Origin: Methanobacteriota archaeon | GTDB taxonomy: Archaea > Methanobacteriota > Methanobacteria > Methanobacteriales > Methanobacteriaceae | Length of the DNA: 64,000 nt | Assembly (NCBI GenBank): GCA_023411115.1 | Contig: JAEYPF010000016.1 | Span: 124,001 to 188,000, forward strand | Direction of reading: 5' to 3' | Shown here: one piece after another, positions 44,164-52,307 of the stretch | Numbering within the stretch: the first letter of the stretch is position 1 | How the letters are laid out: every line of letters starts with the position of its first letter | Position numbers and translations under genes: made by a program | The notes under the pieces: model-generated | The model's database searches: none | Seen by the model: only the letters and a program-made list of their open reading frames with translations | Told to the model about the DNA's origin: nothing

Positions 44164-44916
44164 ATGCCAAAGAGATATGAAGGAATGGCTTACTGGGAAA
44201 TTGTAAGCAGGCAAATGGGAGTTGTAACCAAATCAGAGCAAGAAAGACTTAGAGATGCTAAAATTACAGTTATAGGATGTGGAGGTATTGGTGGAGCAAC
44301 CACAGAAATGCTTACAAGGATGGGAATTGGAAATCTCAGGATAATCGATAAAGATGCCTTCGATGTTTCAAATATTAATCGGCAACTTATGAGCAGCTTC
44401 TACAGCGTCGGAAAATCTAAAGTAGATGTGACCTATGAAACTTTAAAATCTATAAATCCATTTACAAACATCGAAGCAATTGAAGAAGAAGTAAATGAAG
44501 AAAACGTTGAAAACATTATTAAAGATAGTGATATTGTAATAGATGCTCTTGATAATCTTGTAACAAGAATTACAGTCAGCAGACATGTTAGAGATTTAAA
44601 TATTCCCTTTATTCACGGCGCAATTCACGGTACTATGGGACAAGTTACTGTTTTCACCAAAGATACCCCTACCTACGAGGAAATGTTTAAATTACCATCA
44701 TATGGTAAGGATTTAACTGAAGAAGTAATTAAAAAAGTAAAAGACATTGGCGCGGAGGTACCTCCAGTTATTGCACCTGTTCCAAACATAATTGGGTGTT
44801 TACAGGCATTTGAAGCTTTTAAACTTATTACATTACAGGGAGAATCAATTATAGCTCCAGATGTTTTAATGTTTGATTTACTCAATAAAGAGCCATTTTC
44901 AATCGTGAAATTTTAA
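44164..44916 (+). CDS. ThiF/MoeB/HesA-family adenylyltransferase without zinc motif
   Basis: About 250 residues from the ATG at 44164, seven bases after AGGAG. The E1-like nucleotide motif (ITVIGCGGIGGATTEMLTRMGIG) and DKDAFDVSNINRQL, which has the catalytic Arg, are clear, as is DALDNLVTR. The two CxxC zinc pairs typical of MoeB and ThiF are absent. The family adenylates C-terminal glycines of ubiquitin-like sulfur carriers. It lies 89 bases after cofH and in the wider neighbourhood of molybdopterin genes, so MoaD activation or another carrier is possible. Precise partner unknown. Confidence 0.82.
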   Translation: MPKRYEGMAYWEIVSRQMGVVTKSEQERLRDAKITVIGCGGIGGATTEMLTRMGIGNLRIIDKDAFDVSNINRQLMSSFYSVGKSKVDVTYETLKSINPFTNIEAIEEEVNEENVENIIKDSDIVIDALDNLVTRITVSRHVRDLNIPFIHGAIHGTMGQVTVFTKDTPTYEEMFKLPSYGKDLTEEVIKKVKDIGAEVPPVIAPVPNIIGCLQAFEAFKLITLQGESIIAPDVLMFDLLNKEPFSIVKF

Positions 44917-44997
44917 TTTTATCCTTTAAAATTAAATTTTAAGCTAGATTTATCATTATCATAAAGAACTGATTTTTGTAAAAATTTTTTTTCAAAA

Positions 44998-45058
44998 CAT
45001 TTATATACCAGTAAAAGGAAATCAACTTCCGGTACATAATTACTCTAATTATCATGGA
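44998..45058 (+). promoter_or_regulatory. glnA promoter with NrpR-type operator
   Basis: A TATA box (TTTATATA) lies at 44999-45006. Directly downstream GGAA ATCAAC TTCC at 45017-45030 matches the GGAA-N6-TTCC operator bound by the nitrogen repressor NrpR. The site would overlap the transcription start region, as expected for repression under nitrogen sufficiency. GGAGG at 45056 is the ribosome binding site. The nrpR gene itself lies downstream. Confidence 0.8.
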
Positions 45059-45066
45059 GGTAAATA

Positions 45067-46395
45067 ATGTCAGACAAAATAGGACAAGTTATTGAAAATA
45101 TTGAAAAATGCGGTACAAAGTTCGTAAGGCTGCAGTTCGTAGATATACACGGAACTCCAAAAAACATGGCAATTCCGTTAATTAAACCAGATCAGATTGA
45201 AGATATAATAAAAGACGGTCTTTTATTCGACGGTTCCTCTGTTGAAGGATTTGTAGACATCAATGAGAGTGACCTTATTTTAAAACCAGACCCTGATACT
45301 TTTTCAGCTCTCCCATGGAGGCCAGAAGAAAAAGGTGTTTGCAGATTTATCTGTGACATATACTGGCCAGAAGGAAAACCTTTTGAAGGCGACCCAAGAT
45401 ACGTGCTTAAAAGGGCACTAGAAAAAGCTGAAAAAGCAGGATATGAATACAACGTAGGTCCTGAACCAGAATTTTTCATACTGGACCAGGATGAAGAAGG
45501 AAACTTAATCCCTAACGATAACGGTGCTTACTTTGATGTAGAACCTGTAGACCAGGGTACAGATCTAAGAAGACAGCTCGTCATGGATCTAGAAGCTCTT
45601 GACTTTGATGTAGAAGTCAGCCACCACGAAGTTGCTCCAGGTCAGCACGAAATCGATTTCAAATTTGATCATGCATTAAAAACTGCTGATGCAGTAATTA
45701 CATTTAAACAGGCAATAAAGGCTATTGTAGACACAATGGGCTACATGGTAACATTCATGCCAAAACCATTCTTTGGAGAAAACGGAAGCGGTATGCACTG
45801 CCACCAGTCCCTCTTTAAAGGCGGCGAAAACGTATTTTACGACCCTGATACAGAAACTCAATTATCAGAAGATGCCCTTTACTTTATGGGCGGTCTATTA
45901 CAGCACTCCCCTGCACTATCTGCAGTATGTGCTCCAACCATAAACTCCTACAAACGTTTAGTACCTGGATACGAAGCACCAGTATACATAGCATACGGTC
46001 TTAAAAACAGATCAACACTAGTCAGGATCCCTGCTTCCAGAGGAAAAGGTACCCGTGTTGAGCTAAGAATGCCTGACCCATCATGTAACCCTTACTTAGC
46101 ATTTGCTGCTATGTTAGAAGCAGGTTTAGACGGTATGAAAAACAAAGTCGACCCAGGAGAACCTACCGAAATTGACGTGTTCGGAAAGAGTATCGAAGAA
46201 CTCAAAACTCTGGGTATAAACACTTTACCATCAAGCCTATGGGAAGCATACCACGCACTTGAAGCAGACGATTTAGTAAAATCTGCATTAGGTAACCATG
46301 TATACACCCAGTTTATGGATATTAAGAAGAAAGAATGGGATGATTACAGAATACAAGTATTCAACTACGAATTAGATAAATATTTAACCATCTAA
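45067..46395 (+). CDS. glnA: Glutamine synthetase, type I
   Basis: The 442-residue enzyme condenses ammonia with glutamate using ATP and is the entry point of nitrogen. Motifs in order: beta-grasp FVDIHGTPKNM, LFDGSSVEGF, metal-site VGPEPEFFI and HHEVAPGQHEIDF, FMPKPFFGENGSGMHCH, and NSYKRLVPGYEAP. The short length and lack of the adenylylation-type C-terminal extension suit the archaeal GSI-alpha form. Expression should rise under nitrogen limitation through the NrpR operator. Hairpins follow at 46419-46554. Confidence 0.96.
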   Translation: MSDKIGQVIENIEKCGTKFVRLQFVDIHGTPKNMAIPLIKPDQIEDIIKDGLLFDGSSVEGFVDINESDLILKPDPDTFSALPWRPEEKGVCRFICDIYWPEGKPFEGDPRYVLKRALEKAEKAGYEYNVGPEPEFFILDQDEEGNLIPNDNGAYFDVEPVDQGTDLRRQLVMDLEALDFDVEVSHHEVAPGQHEIDFKFDHALKTADAVITFKQAIKAIVDTMGYMVTFMPKPFFGENGSGMHCHQSLFKGGENVFYDPDTETQLSEDALYFMGGLLQHSPALSAVCAPTINSYKRLVPGYEAPVYIAYGLKNRSTLVRIPASRGKGTRVELRMPDPSCNPYLAFAAMLEAGLDGMKNKVDPGEPTEIDVFGKSIEELKTLGINTLPSSLWEAYHALEADDLVKSALGNHVYTQFMDIKKKEWDDYRIQVFNYELDKYLTI

Positions 46396-46418
46396 TTCTT
46401 TTTATTTCTTTTTACACT

Positions 46419-46554
46419 CGAAAATCTTTTTATTTTCGGCGGGTGAGAAACTCTCAAAAACCGAAGTTAGCAAAAAACAAGGTTTTTTGCAATCAAAAAA
46501 ATCGTAGAATATTTTGAGAGGTTTTTGGAGCATGCAAAAACCTTTAGTTTTTGT
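46419..46554. repeat. Hairpin cluster between glnA and nrpR
   Basis: Three clear hairpins: CGAAAAT/ATTTTCG (46419-46438), GCAAAAAAC AAG GTTTTTTGC (46470-46490) and GCAAAAAC CTTTA GTTTTTGT (46534-46554). They share the CACTC lead-in and GAGCATGCAAAA linker style of the other clusters. Likely the glnA terminator, shielding nrpR from read-through. Confidence 0.8.
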
Positions 46555-46634
46555 AGGGTTCTAAAATTTTTTAAATAAGTTTAAATTACATTTTATTTTA
46601 TAATAGTTATTATCTAACAAAATTTGGTGAAGAA

Positions 46635-48341
46635 ATGCCTGATGAAACTGATCGTAAAATGATAGAAATTCTGAGGATCCTTGCAGATCAAAACAAAGTT
46701 CTTGGTGCAAAGACCATTGCAGAAGAATTGAAACGAAAAGGTTACAATCTTGGAGAGCGAGCTGTGCGATATCACATGCGTATCTTAGATGAAAAAGGCT
46801 TTACTGAGCGTATTGGATACGCCGGCAGAGAAATAACCGAAAAAGGACTAAGAGAGCTTGAAAAAGGTCTTATCTATGATCAGGTAGATTTCGCTTTCTC
46901 CAAATTTGAAGGAATGATCTATAAAACCTCTTTAAACCCACGAGATGGGAAAGGGGCGGTAATTGTAAATACATCCAGTTTCGTATATGACCAAAAAGTA
47001 GTGGACATAATTAAAGAAGTGTTCAGTAAGGGTATTGCTGTAAGCCCTTATGTTAAATTCCATGAGGATACTCTTGATGAAGAACAGCCATCTGGAGAAA
47101 TCAGATTGGACACTATTTGTGGAACCACAATAGATGGAATGCTCTTAAACGAAGGAATTCCAGTAATTCCACAGTACGGTGGTCTTGTAAACGTAGAAGA
47201 CTTTGTCCCCACCAGGTTTACTGAACTGATAGCCTATAAAGAAACATCCATGACCCCAATTGAAGCTTTCACTGCAAAAGAAATAACGTCAGTATTGAAT
47301 GTTGCAAGGGAAGGAAATGGATTGATCCCTGCAAATTTCAGGATAATTCCAGCTGCTGCAAGAGATAATGCAGTTAAACTCTTCAAACGACTTCAAAAAA
47401 TGGGAATATCTGGACCATTAAAAATTGGTGAAAGTGGAAAACCCGTCCTTGGTGTTCCAGTAGACGATGACATGGTAGGAATCGCCATAACTGGAGGAAT
47501 AGCCCCACTTTGCGCTGCAAGAGAAGCAGGTTGTTCTGTTAATATTAAATTAGCAGAGAACACAATCGAATTTAAAGATATGGAAAGTCTGACTCCAGTA
47601 AACCCTGTATTAAAAACCAATACAGTTAAAACTTCCGAAAAAGTTAAATTTTTACTTTCAAAAGCATGGAACCTTCTATATGATGTTGATTTAGATATTG
47701 AAACCATGAAAGGTAACGTAATTGTAAATATCTCCTATGTAAACAATGATGACCTTGATGACGCACTTGAAATTGTAAACAGAGTGTTTAAAACCAGACC
47801 AGAGTACTGTACAAGCAAATTTTTTAAAATAATGCCCCATGCAGATGGAGATAAAACAGGAATTGCCACAGTTTGTAGTTTTACAATTGACGGCATATTA
47901 ATTAAAAATGATATACTGGTAACTCCAAAATACGGCGGAATCCTTGAAATAGAAGAAAAAGGACCCCGATTTACTGACCTCATTGCATACGGCGGATCTT
48001 CCCTTGATCCCCATGAAATTTATATTTCAAAGAATATGACTTCTATCTCAGATTCACTTGAAGGAAATGGAAGAATACTTGCAAGTCTAAGGGAAATTCC
48101 GTACATGGCTAGATCGAGTGCAGTAGATATTTTAGATAAAATTCAGGAAACCGGATTTTCAATTTTAAAAGTAGGAAATCCAAGTGAACTCCTCTATAAT
48201 GCAAAAGTTGAAAGATATCATGTTGGTATAGCAGCTCCGGGCGGTTTAAACCCAATTGCAGCTATAAACGAAGAAGGGATCCACGTTCATGTAAAAGCTG
48301 TTGAAACAATGATGAATCTATCTGATATGGAAGAATTATGA
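46635..48341 (+). CDS. nrpR: Nitrogen regulation repressor NrpR (two-domain form)
   Basis: The 568-residue protein has an N-terminal winged helix (about 1-75, KTIAEELKRKGYNLGERAVRYHMRILDEKGF). Two tandem NrpR domains follow (about 85-310 and 335-565), each with the FxxxMIYKT/NVIVNIS entry and GGxxNxE-type motif (YGGLVNVEDFVPTRFTELIAY and YGGILEIEEKGPRFTDLIAY). NrpR binds GGAA-N6-TTCC operators and is released by 2-oxoglutarate. It lies next to glnA, its classic target, which carries such a site. GGTGAAGAA precedes the ATG. The fused double domain is the common arrangement in this order. Confidence 0.95.
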   Translation: MPDETDRKMIEILRILADQNKVLGAKTIAEELKRKGYNLGERAVRYHMRILDEKGFTERIGYAGREITEKGLRELEKGLIYDQVDFAFSKFEGMIYKTSLNPRDGKGAVIVNTSSFVYDQKVVDIIKEVFSKGIAVSPYVKFHEDTLDEEQPSGEIRLDTICGTTIDGMLLNEGIPVIPQYGGLVNVEDFVPTRFTELIAYKETSMTPIEAFTAKEITSVLNVAREGNGLIPANFRIIPAAARDNAVKLFKRLQKMGISGPLKIGESGKPVLGVPVDDDMVGIAITGGIAPLCAAREAGCSVNIKLAENTIEFKDMESLTPVNPVLKTNTVKTSEKVKFLLSKAWNLLYDVDLDIETMKGNVIVNISYVNNDDLDDALEIVNRVFKTRPEYCTSKFFKIMPHADGDKTGIATVCSFTIDGILIKNDILVTPKYGGILEIEEKGPRFTDLIAYGGSSLDPHEIYISKNMTSISDSLEGNGRILASLREIPYMARSSAVDILDKIQETGFSILKVGNPSELLYNAKVERYHVGIAAPGGLNPIAAINEEGIHVHVKAVETMMNLSDMEEL

Positions 48342-48395
48342 ATACATTCCATACAACTATTTTTTTTAATTATTTTCACAGTAAAGGAGCTAAAA

Positions 48396-48890
48396 ATGGA
48401 GAATCCAATAAAATACAGTTCAATTGGAACTATACACTCCCCTTTCAAAGATCTGGAAGGCATGCCTATACAACCCATAGGAGCAAAGGGCATTAAAGGA
48501 GAAGTACATTTAAAAGAAGAATATCAAGAAGGACTGATTGATCTGGAAGGATTTTCACATATAATTCTAATTTATCATCTCCACCTTTCAAAAGGATATT
48601 CATTAAAAGTAAAACCCTTTTTAGATACCACAAAAAGAGGTATATTTTCAACAAGAGCTCCAAAACGTCCAAATCCCATCGGAATGTCTGTGGTCTGCCT
48701 GGATAAAGTAGAAGGGTCGATCATTCATATTTCAAATGTAGATGTTGTCGATGGCACTCCTCTTTTAGATATTAAGCCTTATATCCCTAATTTTGATAAA
48801 TGTGAAGGCGAAGAAGTGCGTATCGGCTGGTTTGAAGATAAACATGAAGATGCAAATCATAAAAAGTCTGACAGGCGCTTTATAGATTAA
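48396..48890 (+). CDS. trmO: TrmO/TsaA-family tRNA methyltransferase
   Basis: This 164-residue beta-barrel protein of the UPF0066 (YaeB/TsaA) family is recognised by YSSIGTIHSPFKDLEGMPIQP, LEGFSHIILIYHLH and IFSTRAPKRPNPIGMSVV. TrmO transfers a methyl group from SAM to threonylcarbamoyl-adenosine 37 of threonine tRNAs. Archaeal members may have other substrates. Start preceded by AAAGGAGCTAAAA. It lies 54 bases after nrpR and could be cotranscribed with it. Confidence 0.85.
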   Translation: MENPIKYSSIGTIHSPFKDLEGMPIQPIGAKGIKGEVHLKEEYQEGLIDLEGFSHIILIYHLHLSKGYSLKVKPFLDTTKRGIFSTRAPKRPNPIGMSVVCLDKVEGSIIHISNVDVVDGTPLLDIKPYIPNFDKCEGEEVRIGWFEDKHEDANHKKSDRRFID

Positions 48891-49147
48891 AATATTGTTT
48901 TTGATTTATAGAAGTTTCCATATCTGGAAATAATGTTATTTTACAATTTTCATTGAAATATCACTTAATTTTGATTAATTAGAATAAAAATGTTCTAAAA
49001 GAATTTCAAAGTGGCCCTAAATTTCAAATTATCTTATAATATGTAAAAACTCTAATTTAACCTCTTTAGTCTTAAAAAAGCCATAAAAAAATTATTTAAC
49101 ATATAAAATTCAAAATATAATAGGATAATAAACTGGAGGATGATATA

Positions 49148-49360
49148 TTGAAATTAAGCGCAAGAAATCATATTAAAGGAACTGTAAAGAATGTTGAAGA
49201 AGGTGCTATTATGGCCAATGTAAAAATAGAAATTGACGCTCCAGATACAATAACTTCTGTAATAACCAAGGAATCCATTAAAGATTTAGATATTAAAGAA
49301 GGAGATAAGGTCATAGTCATTATTAAATCCACTGAAGTCATGATTGGAAAAGAAGAATAA
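49148..49360 (+). CDS. Molbindin-like single TOBE/Mop protein
   Basis: This 70-residue protein starts at TTG 49148, after GGAGGATGATATA. It consists of one TOBE/Mop domain: LSARNHIKGTVKNVEEGAIMANVKIEI, then ITSVITKESIKDLDIKEGDKVIVIIKSTEVMI. Molbindins assemble into hexamers and store molybdate or tungstate. The setting, upstream of an FmdE-like gene, a modABC transporter, fwd and moeA, fits that role well. Confidence 0.92.
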   Translation: MKLSARNHIKGTVKNVEEGAIMANVKIEIDAPDTITSVITKESIKDLDIKEGDKVIVIIKSTEVMIGKEE

Positions 49361-49691
49361 ACTTATCCCACTTTTTAATCAAAATCTCCAATAATGAATT
49401 TTCTTTTAGAATTACTGAATTCAACATTGATTTTACTTTGAAAGAGGATATTTCAACTATCCAATACAGCCACCATAGATATGTTTATATATGCATATCG
49501 ACAAAACCAGCATTGAAACATATAAATTCTGTAATTGGTTTCAAGTAAATTGCCATAGAAAGCCTGAATTAGGGAAATTTAGAATTATTTCCCTAATTTA
49601 ATATTTTATTCATAAGCTGATTGGATGTAATGAATATAAAACATATAAAATTTAAATTTCAAAAATCAAATTAAATACTGTGGTGATTTTT
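49361..49691. promoter_or_regulatory. Promoter region of the FmdE-like gene
   Basis: GATATGTTTATATATGCAT at 49478-49496 contains a TATA box framed by GATATG and CATATC arms. The identical 19 bases occur before modA at 50504-50522. GGATA TTTCAAC TATCC, a 5-bp inverted repeat, lies at 49446-49462. The gap from this TATA to the next start is long (about 190 bases) and holds no gene that I can see; a small untranslated or unannotated transcript is possible. Confidence 0.55.
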
Positions 49692-50270
49692 ATGGAGGAT
49701 ATCTTAAACAAAATAAAAGATCCAGAAACCAGAAAGGATCTGGAAAAAATTATAAAATTTCACGGCTATCTAAGCTCAGGGGCTTATATTGGATACCAGA
49801 TGCTAAATATAGCAAAAAGAGAGCTCGATATAAAAGAAGGGGAAAAAATTTTCGTAATGTCTGAGACCCTGAACTGTTTACCAGACCCTTTCCAGATTTT
49901 AATGGGATCAACTGTGGGGAGTAAACGGCTAACAGTGAAAGATTATGACAAAATGGCTGTAACTGTAAATAAAGCTGCAGGCAAAGATGAAAAACATATG
50001 AAAGGGATAAGGGTTTATTTAGACCATGAAAAAACTTCTAAATATCCAAGGTTACATGCATGGTACATGAACTGGGAGAAAGTGCCCCATGAAGAAGTAC
50101 TGCCTATTTTAATTGATGCAGGAGAAGATATTTACTCCTATGAATTTGTGGATGTGGAAGTGCCTGAGAAAAAGAAAAAGAATGTAATTGTCTGCAAATT
50201 ATGTGGAGAATCCTTTGTTTCAAAAGATAACAAAAGTATTTGTATACCCTGTTCAGAAAAATCCATTTAA
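49692..50270 (+). CDS. FmdE-family protein with altered metal motif
   Basis: The ATG at 49692 follows GGTGATTTTT and gives about 192 residues. The N-terminal FmdE domain is clear (KFHGYLSSGAYIGYQML, ETLNCLPDPFQILMGSTVGSKRL). The usual HGHxCPG metal motif here reads HGYLSSG, so a His and a Cys are replaced. A C-terminal CKLCGESF...CIPCSE ribbon is kept. FmdE proteins are associated with molybdenum formylmethanofuran dehydrogenase but are not catalytic subunits. Its position between molbindin and modABC suggests a part in Mo/W handling or sensing. Function is not known. Confidence 0.8.
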   Translation: MEDILNKIKDPETRKDLEKIIKFHGYLSSGAYIGYQMLNIAKRELDIKEGEKIFVMSETLNCLPDPFQILMGSTVGSKRLTVKDYDKMAVTVNKAAGKDEKHMKGIRVYLDHEKTSKYPRLHAWYMNWEKVPHEEVLPILIDAGEDIYSYEFVDVEVPEKKKKNVIVCKLCGESFVSKDNKSICIPCSEKSI

Positions 50271-50485
50271 TTAAACTTTTATTTTAATTAATAAGCATTA
50301 ATTTATTTTATATTTTTACTTAAAGATCAATTCTACATTTTTCCTGAATTAATATAGCCGCTTAATTTCCATTTTTAATTTTTTAGATTCAATAGATTTT
50401 ATTATTGAATTTCATAATAGGTATAACGTAGAATAATTTTTAAATTGACAAATAGTAATAAATTAAGGCACAAATTGCTATTTTC
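50271..50485. other. AT-rich spacer before the modA promoter
   Basis: No gene or clear signal is visible; with the promoter/leader at 50486-50623 it makes up the 353-base gap after the FmdE-like gene. Confidence 0.5.
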
Positions 50486-50623
50486 GGAAATGTTAATTCC
50501 GTCGATATGTTTATATATGCATTTCTATAAATCCACCTAAGTCAAAGAATTTTTTTTATTTGGAGGTCCCCAAAACCAAAGTTTTGGGACCCCAAAAATC
50601 TTTGATTTTTTGGAGGTAAAAAA
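50486..50623 (+). promoter_or_regulatory. modA promoter and hairpin leader
   Basis: GATATGTTTATATATGCAT (50504-50522) holds the TATA box; CGGAA ATGTTAA TTCCG lies just upstream at 50485-50501. The leader contains TTTGGAGGT twice (50559-50567 and 50609-50617) with two hairpins between: GGTCCC..AAAAC CAAA GTTTTGGGACC and CCAAAAATC TTT GATTTTTTGG. The second hairpin's 3' arm runs into the proximal GGAGGT and could partly hide it, so translation control is possible. Confidence 0.6.
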
Positions 50624-51427
50624 ATGGATTCAAAAAATATTGCCATTATAGGCGTTATAATAATTATAATCATAGTTGCAGGAGCATATGCAAGCGGAAT
50701 CTTAAGTAACGGTTCAGCTGGCGGAAATCAAACTATCACCGTTCTTGCAGGAGCCGGTTTTGTAAAAGTAACCAATGAGCTTAAAACCGAATTCGAAAAA
50801 CAGCACCCTGGAGTCACAGTAAATGTGAAGAATGGAGGTAGTGGAGAACTTTTTGGAATGCTTGAAACTCAAAAAAGCGCAGATATCTTCCTGCCGGCAG
50901 ATTACAAATACATGGAAGACGCTATGAACAACAGCGATGTTAAAAATAATACAGTTAAAAATATAACCCAAAACATTCCTGTAATTGCAGTTGCAAAGGG
51001 CAATCCTAAAAATATAACTTCCCTTTCTGACCTTGCAAATCCTGGTGTTAAAGTAGCCCTCGGAGACCCTAAAGGCCCTGCAATAGGTAAAGCAAGTGAA
51101 AAGATACTCAATAAAACCGGTCTTCTTACACAGGTCGATAAAAACGTTGTTGTGAAAACTACCACAGTAGATCAGCTTTTAACATATCTTATAACTAACC
51201 AGGCAGATGCCGTTATAATCTGGCAGGATATGTCAACCTGGCCAGAAGGTCAAGGTAAAATCGAAATAATCCAGATACCTAAAAACGAAAGCTCAATTAG
51301 TACTGTGCCAATAGCAGTGACATCTTACACTAAAAACAATGACCTAGCGCAGCAATTTGAAGACTTTGCCACAGGACCGCAAGGAATGGCCATCTGGGAA
51401 AAATGGGGATTTAAACCAATTGGATAA
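50624..51427 (+). CDS. modA: Molybdate/tungstate ABC transporter, substrate-binding protein
   Basis: The 267-residue protein has an N-terminal membrane anchor (IAIIGVIIIIIIVAGAYA) and a periplasmic-binding fold of the ModA/WtpA type: ITVLAGAGFVKVTNELKTEFEKQHPGVTV, GGSGELFGMLETQKSADIFLPAD, VALGDPKGPAIGKA and ADAVIIWQDM. It captures oxyanions outside the cell and delivers them to the permease encoded 88 bases downstream. Molybdate and tungstate specificity cannot be separated here; neighbouring fwd and fdh enzymes need either metal. Confidence 0.88.
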   Translation: MDSKNIAIIGVIIIIIIVAGAYASGILSNGSAGGNQTITVLAGAGFVKVTNELKTEFEKQHPGVTVNVKNGGSGELFGMLETQKSADIFLPADYKYMEDAMNNSDVKNNTVKNITQNIPVIAVAKGNPKNITSLSDLANPGVKVALGDPKGPAIGKASEKILNKTGLLTQVDKNVVVKTTTVDQLLTYLITNQADAVIIWQDMSTWPEGQGKIEIIQIPKNESSISTVPIAVTSYTKNNDLAQQFEDFATGPQGMAIWEKWGFKPIG

Positions 51428-51515
51428 AGCTAGAACTTTAAGATGAAGGTTAACTAGTCCAAGATTACATATCAATAAATACAATATTTAATTCACAAAA
51501 TACAACAATGATACC

Positions 51516-52298
51516 ATGAGGACAAAAATCGAAATAACCTTCATTTCCATATCTTTTATTTTTACAGCGCTTTTATTCATTCTGTTTGGAAGTCTTTTTG
51601 TAATTATAACTCCTTCAGACTTCATAAATTCTGTTCTTTCCTATGAGATGCTTTATGCACTGCAGCTTACGCTTTTTACGTCAATCGTGTCAACATCTTT
51701 AGTTATGCTTTTTGCAATTCCTACTGCTTACTCATTAAGCCGGTATTCTTTTCCATTTAAAAGCATCATTAAAAGTATTTTATCCATGCCAATAGCAGTT
51801 TCTGAAATCGTCATTGGTATAGCTCTTCTAATGCTTTTAGGAAATACCCTTTTGGGCGGACCCCTTCAAAAGTTGGGCATTAACTTTATTTTCACCACAA
51901 CAGGCATAGTAGTGGCCCAATTCTTTGTTGCAATTCCATTTGCAATCAGAATATTATATTCCATTTTCAATTATGTTCATCCCAGATACGAATTCGTATC
52001 AAGGAGTTTGGGTTACAGTGAACTTGAAACTCTCAAAAATGTCACATTTCCAATTGCAAGAAATGGTATACTGGCTGCAAGCATCGTTACCCTTGCAAGG
52101 TGTATAGGAACATTTGCAGCCGTTCTATTTGTGGCTGGAGGAACCTATCTTAAAACAGAAACCCTTACAATTGCCCTTTATCTTAATTTATCCTATGGAA
52201 ACATAAATATGGCCATAACAGCCGGGATTTTGCTGGTTATAATTTCATTTATTGCCGTATTTGTGCTTGAAAAATATGTCAAGGAGACTTATGAATAG
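51516..52298 (+). CDS. modB: Molybdate/tungstate ABC transporter, permease
   Basis: The 260-residue protein has about six membrane helices and the ABC-binding EAA loop RSLGYSELETLKNVTFPIARNGIL. It belongs to the BPD_transp_1 family in the ModB/WtpB group. Its stop abuts the following ATPase frame (TAG then GTG), so the two are translationally close. It forms the channel for the ion delivered by the upstream binding protein. Confidence 0.88.
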   Translation: MRTKIEITFISISFIFTALLFILFGSLFVIITPSDFINSVLSYEMLYALQLTLFTSIVSTSLVMLFAIPTAYSLSRYSFPFKSIIKSILSMPIAVSEIVIGIALLMLLGNTLLGGPLQKLGINFIFTTTGIVVAQFFVAIPFAIRILYSIFNYVHPRYEFVSRSLGYSELETLKNVTFPIARNGILAASIVTLARCIGTFAAVLFVAGGTYLKTETLTIALYLNLSYGNINMAITAGILLVIISFIAVFVLEKYVKETYE

Positions 52299-52307
52299 GT
52301 GTTAATC

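Noticed and set aside
50485..50501. GGAA-N7-TTCC as an NrpR operator before modA
   Set aside because: The spacer is seven rather than six bases and the gene is not a nitrogen gene; noted only as a generic inverted repeat.
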